NCBI RefSeq assembly: GCF_003576645.1
Contig: NC_044925.1
Coordinates: forward strand, 22,560,364 to 22,624,363
Length of the DNA stretch: 64,000 nucleotides
DNA from: Ipomoea triloba
Lineage: Eukaryota > Streptophyta > Magnoliopsida > Solanales > Convolvulaceae
Direction: 5' to 3'
The notes beneath the pieces are model-generated. The model did no database searches. It saw only the letters and a program-made list of their open reading frames with translations, and was not told where the DNA came from. Positions 27,649 through 37,715 of the stretch are shown in pieces (position 1 is the stretch's first letter; each line of letters starts with the position of its first letter). The position numbers and the translations under genes are program-made.

Positions 27649-28023
27649 CTAGCATCGGACAATCTCAATGTCGCGGATATCTCTCTTCCAAGCCCATTCC
27701 ATGCCCTTGACAATAGCTTCAGCTTCAATAATAGACGTATCTCTCCACACTGCCTTGCTAGTAAAGCCAGCCACCCACTCCCAGGCCAGTATCGTTCCTA
27801 AGCACCCCCTCCATATATAACCCGTTTTTCTGCTAAAAGGTTTGGCACTGCCGTCCACATTAAGAGTCCAATGATGGGTAGTCGCAGCCTTCCAACTGAT
27901 TGCAGGTAGTCTCTCTCTGGTCGGAACGCTCTTAATGTGTTTCCCTCGCATAAATGCTAGGCAAATTTCCTCCTCACTTTCTTTGATCAAGCCACCTTTC
28001 TGTGTAACTCCATTTCTTTGCAA
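27649..28023 (-). pseudogene. RNase H-like domain fragment of a non-LTR retroelement
   Basis: Reads HWTLNVDGSAKPFSRKTGYI, then IEAEAIVKGMEWAWKRDIRD, the pattern of the plant LINE RNase H (RVT_3) domain (first catalytic Asp in NVDG, Glu in EAEA). It ends abruptly with no RT upstream. A dead retroelement remnant. Confidence 0.75.
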
Positions 28024-28039
28024 TTGAAAACTTGATCGA

Positions 28040-28275
28040 TTTTACACATCCTTTGACTTGCTTTTACTTGATATTAAAAAATTGCTAAGTAGTTTTTCTT
28101 TTGCAGTTCTTTCTTTTGTTAAACGTAGCGCAAACATGATTGTTCACTTGTTAGCTCGGGAGTCTAGTTCTACGCCTGTATGTAAGAATCGGAGTGACCA
28201 TTTATCCCTCTTTCTTTCATCTGTAATGTTTTGTAATAATTCTCCTCTTGTGCCCGTCCCCCAAAGCCTATAAAA
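28040..28275 (+). pseudogene. opposite-strand RNase H C-terminal fragment
   Basis: DIKKLLSSFSFAVLSFVKRS then ANMIVHLLARESS match the C-terminal end of the same RNase H family (compare HFIKRSGNMLAHTLAKQ in the LINE here), but on the plus strand. Its junction with the minus-strand fragment suggests inversion or two remnants. Confidence 0.7.
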
Positions 28276-28691
28276 AAATTTCTCATAATAAAATTAATCA
28301 TGACTATGTTAACTTAATATAACTTTCGAGATACGAATATTAATTGGCAGTATATAAATATTATATTTTCGAGAAAATAAGAAGAGATATTCCACATTTT
28401 CCCTAAAATTCAGTACAAAAAATGACTTCGCAATTGTGAAGTTCTAGCTAGGGTTTATGCAATTATGCTCATGAACTGCTCACTGAGTCACTGCTCACCT
28501 ATGACTCTATGAGTCGTTTAAAGCGTTCTCGTTTTCGGCAATATCAATGTTGCCCTATCTGCTGCCTCTCTTCACCGTCCGATCAAAACTAAAAATTCCA
28601 TAAAATCAGAAAATAAATGCTTTGATTGTTTCTGTTCTTGAATTTTACAGCAAAGCAGTGTTACTTGAATTGAAGTGGCAGTGTGAGAGAG

Positions 28692-30320
28692 ATGGTTGAG
28701 GGTGGGCCGGTGGCTATGGCTACCAGGGAGAGGCAGGGCGGCGCGTCGATGATGGAGCAGCTGGTGCCGGAAATCATGACTCACGCGCTCAGCTACTTGG
28801 ACTATCCCAGTCTTTGCCGGTTATCGATGACCAATTCGCTGATGCGGAAAGCTGCAAATGACGATAATGCGTGGAAGGCTTTATACCATAAGGTCCATTT
28901 CTTTTAATAGCTTTCTCATATTTTGTTTTCATTTCTAGCTTTTTTTTGTTTGGTTTAGTTACTGAATATTTATTTGTATGTAAACTGTTCATATCATATA
29001 TTTATATTGTATTTATCTAACTTCATTACATGCTCAATGATAAGCATGCAAATTTTAGCTTTATCCTGGTAAATTAATGAATATGTGATTGTAATTAAGC
29101 CAATTATGATTAACATGTTTTTTGATTATCCAAATTTGATTGTTGTAAATAAAGTTTTACTACTTTTCTGTTGGGGAATTTATTGGTTGATAGTTTGAAT
29201 AAATGAATCTTTTGCTTCTAGGATTTCACATTTGAGCAGGATAATGTGACTCCTGTTAAGGGATGGAAAGCTTACTATGCGGCTACCAGAGCCATTCTGA
29301 AAATTAATGCCGAGTTTTTTAAGATCATTGAGGAAAAGTCGGTCCTTGCAATGAGCCAGCTTTGGCTCAAGGTAGATTATGTGAAGTGCCTTCATGGAAG
29401 TGGAGAGTTCTTTACAGGGTAAGAGACATTACATCTTTTCAAGAGAAAACCTTTTTAGTTCCTTTTTGTAATAAAAGGAATGCAGCAATGTGACTTGGAA
29501 GTTGGAACATTTTGGTTAATACAATAGAGGGATAAAATGCACGGGAGTTTCTCTTTTAGGAAAATCTAACTTTGTAATACTGTCTGAGATCCTAATAATC
29601 TGTGAAGGAATTTATTAGAGTGCAAGAGATGGTGACAAAATGTTATACTGACCTACTCTGCTATGCTAATATAAGCTACTAGGGATGCGTTTTGCTTGTG
29701 GAGGATTTCAATACATGCCCATACATTTTATTTTTTGGATTACGAGGGAAATCCGCAATCACTACTCGTGGGTGTGCACTTGGTAAACCCTGCCTTGTGA
29801 CCTTTGCCTGCAAAGGACCACAATGAGTTAAACCAACTTAGGTTGTTCATAACTGACTGACTCAAATTAAGAAGGCCAATAGGCCGCTTCTGTTGGAAGT
29901 CGAACTTGTAATCTTGTGGTTACTAAGTCAACAACTTGACTAACTTGGCTGGAGTTGCCACACACCCATACGTTTTTGAATGGATGTTTTATGTTTTTAT
30001 TGATGCTCATGGTTTAAGCAATTAGTAACTATGTTATACTCCATACCTTTTGTTGATGCAGATATGATGCAGTTGTGGAAAGCTGGCAGCCCATTTTGAA
30101 CTGGGAGCAAAGTGCAGATTTCCAGATTCGAGACGTGAGGGCAAGGGTACTTACCGATGTTGCTTGGGTTACTATGAAAGCTTATCTTCAAGTGGGATTG
30201 AGAGCATTTCGCATCACTAACGTTTTTGAATTCCATAATGGAAGGTGGTACATAGTGCATCATCACTGTTCTCTGATGCTCGCTCATGGAGGTCAAGTGC
30301 AACAACTTATCCAAGGATAA
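28692..30320 (+). CDS. SKIP8: F-box protein SKIP8
   Basis: Exons 28692-28892, 29222-29418, 30062-30320 (TAA), GT-AG and in frame, 218 aa. The N-terminal third holds an F-box-like helix set (MEQLVPEIMTHALSYLDYPS, LCRLSMTNSLMRKAANDDNA, about residues 21-66), which would bind the SKP1/ASK adaptor of an SCF ubiquitin ligase. Residues from about 90 to the end form a SnoaL/NTF2-like fold (WLKVDYVKCLHGSGEFFTGY ... FRITNVFEFHNGRWYIVHHH). This combination is characteristic of SKIP8, an ASK-interacting protein whose substrate is not known to me. The ATG chosen gives MVEGGPVAMATRE; an internal Met (MATRERQ or MMEQL) is possible. Intron 2 contains a SINE-like insertion. Confidence 0.9.
29735..29968 (-). 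mobile_element. tRNA-derived SINE-like repeat in SKIP8 intron 2
   Basis: Read on the minus strand it starts with GGCAACTCCAGCCAAGTTAG, an A-box-like GCCAAGTTAGTCAAG, then a B-box-like AAGTTCGACTTCC about 45 bases on. The body contains GGCCTATTGGCCTTCTTAAT and a tail near GTAATCCAAAAAAT. Related copies lie at 31284-31535, 35931-36147 and 57669-58215. Confidence 0.6.
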
Positions 30321-30764
30321 CTTACACAAAGCAGCAGTTAGGAAATAGGATGACAAGACTCATAAAACTAGAATGTCTTAAAGATGTTAGTTGTGTTCTT
30401 GTTCAATTGTAATCTTGTAAATACTATGGTTTTATTCACCAAAAATGTCTTGTCAAAGACATTAATTGTTATGAAATTGCTTGTTAATGAGGCTAGGAAA
30501 GTGGATTATTCTCTGTAATACACTACAGGTTTTCCTTGAGGTTTTCTGAAATAGTTTTTCAGGTCAGTATTTAAGCATTAAAAGAAAGGATGAAAATGAA
30601 AAATGTGTTTGTAAATGAGAGGCTGTATTGTAATTACAAAGACTTATATAGCATTTTATTTATTTTTTAATATCTCAGCTTCCCCTTGCTGTTCTGTTAT
30701 CTCTTCTGTGTGGCTCTCTTATACTGACAGTGAAGTGAGGCAGAGAGAAGAGCGGGGAGAGAGA

Positions 30765-32044
30765 ATGTCCACCACCACCACCGCCATGGCCACCGTCACC
30801 GGAGGAAGCGCCGCCCTTCACCCAGTGCCAAAACCGCCGATCAGAGAATTTTTGGTATTGGCACCGAGACAAATTCTGTACAAACGCAACAAGTCATTGT
30901 CTTTCTCCATTAGCTATGGCGGAAACCCTAAACAAGAGCCGTCGTCGTCGTCGCCGGTTCTCTGTGCTTCTTCAGCATCTCCGACACCTCTCGCCGAAGA
31001 GGAAGAAGAAGTAAAAGAAAGTGGGTCTTCCGCTCCCCCTGAGGATGGTGATGTTGTTCTTTCCACACTCATTCGAGATTCTGACTCGTTTCTTTCTCCA
31101 GGGTATCTATCTTTTCATCCCTTATTTTATTGCATTCAAGATTTATCACTTACATTGTTTCTTCTTTGGTTATTTGCTTCCTGCATTTACTATCCAAACA
31201 TTTTATAAGTAGAGGATTGGAGTATGTGTTTCGTCGCAACTAAAAGAAAACCCGTAGCCACTGTCAAAAGAATGGTACCTGAGGAGTGTGGAGTGATAAA
31301 CTCTATCTTGTAACCTAGCCGGCAAAGGACCAGAATGAGAGAGTGTGGAGTGATAAACTCTATCTTGTAACCTAGCCGGCAAAGGACCAGAATGAGATAA
31401 ATGAGCCTAGTTGTCCATTGCTGACTAACTCAAACCAAGAAGGTCAATAGGTTGCTTTGGTTGGGAGTCGAACTTGTAATCTTGTGGTTAGTGGTTATCC
31501 ATTAACAGTTTGACCAATTTGGTTGAAGTTGTCAACATGATGGATAATGGATGTTTGATTTGCTTCAAAACATCTCTGTACTGAACTAAAAGCTCCAAAC
31601 TTGATCCTAGGTTCTTGCCAAGATCCAAGCATGAGTCTCAAATTTAAGCACTATACTTCTTGAAGCCCACATTTCATGTCAAACACTATAACAATCTTGT
31701 GCGGGGTTATCATATTACCAATGCAGGAAGCACTATAAATGCTGGCGAACAAAACCGGTTCATAAGAAATACACTTATGCAGAACCTACTAATGCTATTT
31801 CAAGATTGTATTGATACGCTTGTTTGAATGTGTCCACAGGGGTTGCAAGGCCTGTGGGAAAGAAGTTGTGGAGAGTGGTTGTAATGGCGAGGGAAGGATT
31901 CAAGGAGGGATCGCGACAGTCCCAGGATTTGGTTGGTGGCCGATAAAGGCATACAGGCCTTGTCCTGCATTTGTGGCTTCTGGTGGTAGGTATAGGCGAA
32001 CTGGACAAAGCATGGATGAAGTCGTCTCCGGGGGAGGAGAATGA
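30765..32044 (+). CDS. small putative plastid protein with CxxC motif
   Basis: Exons 30765-31102 and 31840-32044 (TGA), 180 aa. The N-terminus is Ser/Thr/Ala-rich with few acids (MSTTTTAMATVTGGSAALHP), as in chloroplast transit peptides, followed by an acidic linker (EEEEEVKES). The conserved-looking C-terminus starts at the splice junction: GGCKACGKEVVESGCNGEGR, then IQGGIATVPGFGWWPIKAYR and GRYRRTGQSMDEV. Cys115, Cys118 and Cys127 could bind metal or be redox-active. I recognise the pattern as a conserved, unnamed plant family and assign no function. A SINE-like repeat sits in the intron. An alternative acceptor at 31726 would add KHYKCWRTKPVHKK... and hit a stop, so it is not used here. 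Confidence 0.75.
31284..31535 (-). mobile_element. SINE-like repeat with internal 57-bp tandem duplication
   Basis: Same family as 29735-29968 (shared AAGAAGGTCAATAGGTTGCT, GTCGAACTTGTAATCTTGTG). The plus-strand segment beginning GAGTGTGGAGTGATAAACTC at 31284 is repeated at 31341, offset 57. Confidence 0.55.
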
Positions 32045-33462
32045 GCCAATGCTGCAGGAATCAACGACGATGCTCAATCCAGGTAGAGCCTTCCCCGTAA
32101 TTGAAAAACGTGTTTCTGCTTTAACTAAAAGTTCAAACTGATAATAAAACTACACGCTTATGTTTTACCCCACGTGATCTCCCATTTTACTTTCTTTAGC
32201 TTCTTATGTTAAATATGTTGTTGTGTGAGTGACTAAGGGTAAGTTAGCGTTAATAAGCTGGAATGATCATTCTTGACCAAATAATGCGGAATGATCATTC
32301 TTGACCAAATAAGGCGAAATCCCTCGCCCCCAAGGGCCCCACACCCTATCATTGGCATGATCGTTTTTGAAAATGAGCAAGTATTACTTGTTTGGTATAC
32401 TTTTAACCAAAAGTGGAATTAATTAAGAATTCGCATGTAAGCTAGTTCTTCATAAATTATCTTTTTAACATATCTCCATCCATCTTTGCAGCAAGAAGGA
32501 AGGACCAAGAAAATCCAAGAGGTGACAAACATACAGAAGCTTGTTTGCCCTGATCAGAGACTGCCAAAGATAATACAACATAGGTTTGTACTTCGAGATT
32601 CAGGGTTTAGATTAGTGATAAGAAATATTTTTGTGCATACATTTGATTTCGATGCATAAAATGCTGTCACATGGTGGTGATATTTCAAGATTTTTTGTGG
32701 CCATATTTCAAGATTTTGTAATTTGCAAAGTGATAAATGTGAATATGTGAGAGATTTTAAGGTCATCATATGTTGAAGAACTAGGAGCTTCAATTCTCAT
32801 ATTTAATCAATCTAAAATTTTAAATGTAATTTTATTAAGTGTAAATCGAGAGTTCTACTTCCTGTATATAAGATGGATTTAGTATTTTATACTATGTACA
32901 AAAGTATAAATGAAAGTTAACTAAGGGTGTGTTTAGAAACTCGGAAATTGGAAATCATTTTCTGGATTTTCAGTGTTTGGATGCACTTAAAAAATTCAGT
33001 CAACAGAAAACTGTGGAAAATCAGCCCATTTTGGTGAAAAATAAATTCCGTCAAATTTTGGGCTAAAATCACTTTTCAGACCAAGCTACATCGACGAACA
33101 ACAAACGACGACTTTCAGACCAAGGCTTCCAAGACAAAGCCTTTCAATACTCGTTTCCGCAGACTGATTTCTGCCGCTGGACTATGTCGGAAATCATTGT
33201 TTATTTGTTTATTTTTAATTTTTTTTAATAAATAACATTATTTTAAATATTATTATAACTATTTTTATATTTTAAATAAAATAATTAAAATGTTTAATAA
33301 TACAATTCTATCTATTTTTCAAAAAATGAACCAAATACATCAAAACAGTTTTCTTAGAAAATGACTCATTTTTCAGAAGTTATTTTACTGCTTTCCAAAC
33401 GTTTTGAACTTCTTAAATAAATACAGAGTATTTTATAATATAGATATAAATTTTAATGGGAA
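32045..33462. other. 3' flank and AT-rich spacer
   Basis: A 31-base direct repeat GGAATGATCATTCTTGACCA occurs at about 32260 and 32289. Around 32940-33420 a possible small TIR element is suggested by TCGGAAATTGGAAATCATTT against inverse-like TTTTCAGAAG...CTTTCCAAACG, with weak ends. No coding exon supported. Confidence 0.4.
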
Positions 33463-34232
33463 AATTGCATATTCCGTTCCTAAGTTATAAAGTAATTGTA
33501 GAATTCGTTCCTAAGTTGGTCATACTTGATAGTATTTATACTTTGACTCCGCTGGTCGGAGGGTCCGTTTATGTTCATACGGTCAGGAGGTGTTACCCGG
33601 ACCCGACCGATAGTGCGTGGCCCGATCTAATCAGGTCAGCCGAGACCTTGATTGATGGATAGCAGTCCCGTCGGGGCCGCCACGTGCTCTCTCCCGCCTG
33701 GGTGAAGAGCGAGGAGGATGCATGTCCACCACGTGCTCGCCATGCCAGAGCTCCGGGGATCGCCGCTTTTTCCTCTTATAAATACCGCATTAATGAGGAG
33801 AGAGAGGGACTTTTGGCTGGATTCTAGACTAAGCCTTAAGAGTGCTCGGACAGTAGAAAAGCCCATTGCCGACCCGCCGAGCCCTTTAAGCCCTTTTTTA
33901 TACCGAATTGGGGCTTTGATCCGTTCAGATAATAAAAAGATCGTATTTCCCCTTTTTTAGCTTTGTATTCCGTATTTAACCATATCAATACTCACTTTTC
34001 ATCTCTAAATTATCATTGATGTTGCACTTTTATCTTTCTTTTAATAAAACATTAGGGGCGAAATTTACAATTTTAATATAACTCAGGGACGAAAAGTGAG
34101 TACGAAAGGACGAAAAACGCAACGTCAATGATAACTTAGGGATGAAAAAGGGAGTATGACCAATACTTAGGAACGAATTTTACAATTACCTTATAACTTG
34201 AGGACGAAAAGTGTAATTTTTTAAAATTTAAT
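33463..34232. mobile_element. MITE split by a solo LTR
   Basis: Left arm ATTCCGTTCCTAAGTTATAA...GAATTCGTTCCTAAGTTGGT; right arm inverted as ACCAATACTTAGGAACGAAT and TTATAACTTGAGGACGAAAA. A shorter relative without the insertion lies at 19640-19850. Removing the LTR and one 5-bp duplicate restores continuity (GGTCATACT|CACTTTTC) that matches the opposite arm. Confidence 0.75.
33527..33987. mobile_element. solo LTR of an LTR retrotransposon
   Basis: 461 bp, beginning TGATAGTATT and ending ACCATATCA, so TG...CA with 5-bp perfect terminal inversion (TGATA/TATCA). It is flanked by direct repeats ATACT (33522-33526 and 33988-33992). It is GC-richer than its surroundings, with a promoter-like CTTATAAATACC at about 33775. 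No internal domain, primer-binding site or second LTR lies nearby, so it is a recombination remnant. Copia or Gypsy origin cannot be told. Confidence 0.85.
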
Positions 34233-34789
34233 TATTAAAATAATTAAATATATTGGGCACATTAAGTAGGTAATGTTTTTAGAGTTTTCCCCAAATTTGT
34301 ACTCACTACAATGTTCTATTCTTGGCATCCATCCCTAACCCACCACCTAATGTTTTCCAACCAATTCAAGAAAAATGGTAGCAGAAACTCCTAGAGTGGA
34401 TGCAAATTGTTATCCCTAATCAAATCTTAACAGAAAATGGTATGTTACAATAGCAAAATCCAACATCTTTTCTCCTAATTATGGTGTATAGTGGATTTAA
34501 TCCTTCAATCATTTGTGGATCTGCTTTTAGTCTTCAAGTACATACGGATTTTTCATGATTTTAGTAAAAAAAAAAAAAATCGAGTCAATTTTATAATTAT
34601 ATGAAACTTTTTTTTTAAGAGAAACTTTGTAGTTTGTAATATTTATAAAACTAACTCCGTCATTTTTCTTTATTTTTTTTAGCAACTTTTAACCGTTAAT
34701 CAATCTACGTAGATACATCATATCCTCACTTTGTACCTGGGAGTCTATTCTCACATGAATTCTCATATATATAGCATCATAATCAGGTG
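34233..34789. other. AT-rich spacer
   Basis: No gene or bounded repeat seen; A and T runs near 34570 and 34610. Confidence 0.4.
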
Positions 34790-35083
34790 TGGCCGCCCCT
34801 TAACGTGCGGCCAGTGCGGTCGCACCACTATGTATGCAAATATACATCACTCAATGTTATAAAATACACCACACAAATATGCATCATTAGGTAGGCATCA
34901 CCAAAAAACACACCACTACGTATGTAAATATACACCTCATAGTGTTAGCAAATGTACCATTAGGGGCAAGGGAGTTATGGTGCATTATTTTGAGTGTGTG
35001 GTGTGTTTTTTTGTATCTTCATTGTGGTACGTTTTCTAACATTGAGTGGTGTGAACCGCACCGATCGCACGGAAAGACGCGAC
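34790..35083. mobile_element. short TIR element (GTGCGGCCAGTGCGGT arms)
   Basis: The left arm GTGCGGCCAGTGCGGTCGCA pairs with the inverse of ACCGCACCGATCGCAC at about 35055-35070. CACTCAATGTTA at about 34850 pairs with TAACATTGAGTG at about 35038. Roughly 290 bp, non-coding; it carries repeated CACCACTA/TATGTA(A/T)ATAT units. Confidence 0.6.
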
Positions 35084-35930
35084 AACACACACATATATAT
35101 ATATATAGTTGATGCGTTCATATTTTTTTTTTGGTTCAACGAGACATTGTCAATTGGTGCCACCAAAATCAAACAAGTGTAACTTGTTTAACTTTTTAAC
35201 CTTTTTGACTTGTTCTTGCAAGCTTTTTATCTCAGAATCTTTTTTTATTATTTTAATTTTTGCTTTAAAGGTACACAAGGCTATCCACATGAATTCCTTT
35301 TCCACCTTTTGGTGCCCCACAAATTGATTAAAGTTAATTATTGAAAATTTATGTGTTGGAATTGGACAACAAAAATAAAATAAAATAAAAAGTGAAGCAT
35401 CTCAGACAATATTTTTTTCTGTATGTATACTTCAGTAGCATAGCTCTTTATGCTAGCAAAAGATTCCCCACCTCAGACACTCTATCATAATTAATAACAA
35501 TAAAAATAAAAAATATATATACCTAATGTTCATCGGTTCAGTTTTTGTTAACATTCTCTTGATTGAATCGCCTCATACAATCTTTTTAGTGCAATTTACT
35601 TTTTTAGTGTAATTTGCGGGTTATTTTATAGGAGCGAAATTTACTAAATGCACACCCTCGAATAGTGGTTGTCGATTTCTTTCACCACCATAAAAAAATA
35701 AAAATTGCTAACATGAATGTGTTTTATGGGTGGGTATTCCACTATTCCCTATTTCATATCAAATATCCATTTTTTAATTTTATGAAAATATCATCATTAT
35801 ATTATAACATATAATGCACAAAAATTTTTGAGGGTAACGTTTTCCTCTCACAAATGACGACAAAAAGAGTATATGCCTCAATTTAACTATTCTGGAGTCT
35901 AAATACATTTAAAATCACTTGAACACCTTC
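35084..35930. other. AT-rich spacer
   Basis: Short (AT)n at 35092-35106. A SINE-tail-like piece (GCACACCCTCGAATAGTGGT) lies near 35650. No gene seen. Confidence 0.4.
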
Positions 35931-36147
35931 AACCATTGGCCAGATTGTTGACTTAGTAATCACAAAATTACAAATTTGACCGCAGCGGGAGTGTGCAATC
36001 GACCTTTATGGTTTGAGCCGGTTAGCTATAGATAACTTATGTTGGTTTTCCTTCTTGTAGTCTTTTGCCGGTTAGGTTCACTAGGTGGGGTTTACTCCGC
36101 GCACACCCTTGAGTAATGGTTGTGAGTTTCTCTTGTCACCCAAAAAT
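35931..36147 (+). mobile_element. SINE-like repeat, plus strand
   Basis: A-box-like GGCCAGATTGTTGACTTAG at about 35938, B-box-like region ACAAATTTGACC, then shared body AACTTATGTTGG and CGCACACCCTTGAGTAATGG, ending in CACCCAAAAATC. Same family as the minus-strand copies. Confidence 0.55.
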
Positions 36148-37500
36148 CACTTGAACATGAATGAATTGAACATCCCAAACCTATTTGACACTACCCGTAA
36201 GCTACGCGAACATGTTGGATATTCTTAAACGACACTAACACAAACTATCTGCTACCAGTTACCTAACCCCGACCTCAACCCGCAACAAATTCATACCTAG
36301 TTATGAATTACCTTGAACCTATCCTAATAGAGTTCTAGAGAGTCAAGTACCCAATATTACTCAACCAATTGTCATCCATATTTTTCAAACATTTTGACAC
36401 TCGAAACTCATCTGTAAACGTTTATATGTGTTTTTGTAATAGAGCAAAAATTGGCGATTTTCATATCACACGGAGTTGGACAAAAGTTCCCATCCATCAT
36501 TTTACCTAATGCCCATGCCAAAATGATATAAGATTTTTGTGCGGACCAAGTCTTAAACATGTTAGATGACTGATTCAACGCACCAAGTGACGAAGACTTA
36601 TGAGGCATCACAAATAAAGAAAACGTCTGATATGTTGTAATAGACAAGACGAGACGACAATACGTGCCACCAAAAACAGGTTGAGAAATATTAAATGCGA
36701 CGCCCAAACCACCGCACCTATATACATACATATTTATCACTTTGACACTACCACCCAAACCACCAACGACTTTTTTCTCCTTAAAATTTATGTACCGTAC
36801 GTGAAGGAACAGCTGACCAATCTTAATCGCCTTCCTCATAATTCTTTAATACATGAGTCACCTACGAAAAACTAATTTTGTATTAGAAGATTGATCTTTT
36901 AAAAAGTAACAATTATATAACACCTAATGTCATCATGATAAGTTCATTCTTGACTGTAGTGCCGTTTTAGTTGGCCCAACTCAAAATTCCATTCATTGGT
37001 TGTAAAGATATGATACATTATTCACCTAAAAAAAAAGGCACAATGAATTTATTTTTGCATCTATTCAACAATCACATTAAATCTGGACTCAATTCAACTG
37101 GTCAATCAATCCAAAATAAATTCATAAATTTTATTTTACTATCAGTTACATAGGATACCAAAAAAAATAGTGTACTTTTTTGACAGGCTTCCAACAACAC
37201 ATAAACCATATTCACTTCTTATCGAGTGATGTGAAAATTCAGACACATAACCTTTGACATAAGGTTGGATCTAATATCGAAGTGAAACATGTGCTCTATT
37301 TCAACTAAAAGTCTAAGTTAATAGTTAAATTACACATATATAATATATGCTCAACAAATCATAACTTTGAACATTTTTACACACTAAAAGGAAAATGGAA
37401 AGTCGAGAGTGAAGAAACACAAAGCATTTATCACTTCATTTAGTGTGACATAGATTGCATAACCACATAGTAACACCATTACTTATTAACTTTGCTGTCC
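36148..37500. other. intergenic spacer
   Basis: No supported gene. The longest reading frame (36839-36408, minus) has no recognisable domain or coding-like composition. Downstream of about 37500 is presumed 3' UTR of the DCD gene, with (CAT)n at about 37523-37543. Confidence 0.4.
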
Positions 37501-37715
37501 ACGCAAAAAGCTTCACAGTATCATCATCATCATCATCATCATATAGTATTATGTAATATGTACAAAAAACATCCTCATTTGCTACGAGCAATCCATGAGA
37601 TTACAACTATACTTTTGTCTTTCTATTCCTAAACATCTTCTTTTTCTCTTCTTCCTTCACATACTTCTCTCCAGTTTATTGTCACTCGCATTATCCTCTG
37701 ATAAGGGTATGCTGT

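Noticed and set aside
31727..31792. Possible middle exon (KHYKCWRTKPVHKK...) in the CxxC gene
   Set aside because: It ends in an in-frame TGA, and avoiding the stop needs a 32-base intron, too short for plants. Direct splicing 31102 to 31840 gives a clean GGCKACGKE junction.
36408..36839. 143-residue minus-strand open frame
   Set aside because: No recognisable motif, no splice-supported extension and AT-rich surroundings; most likely chance.
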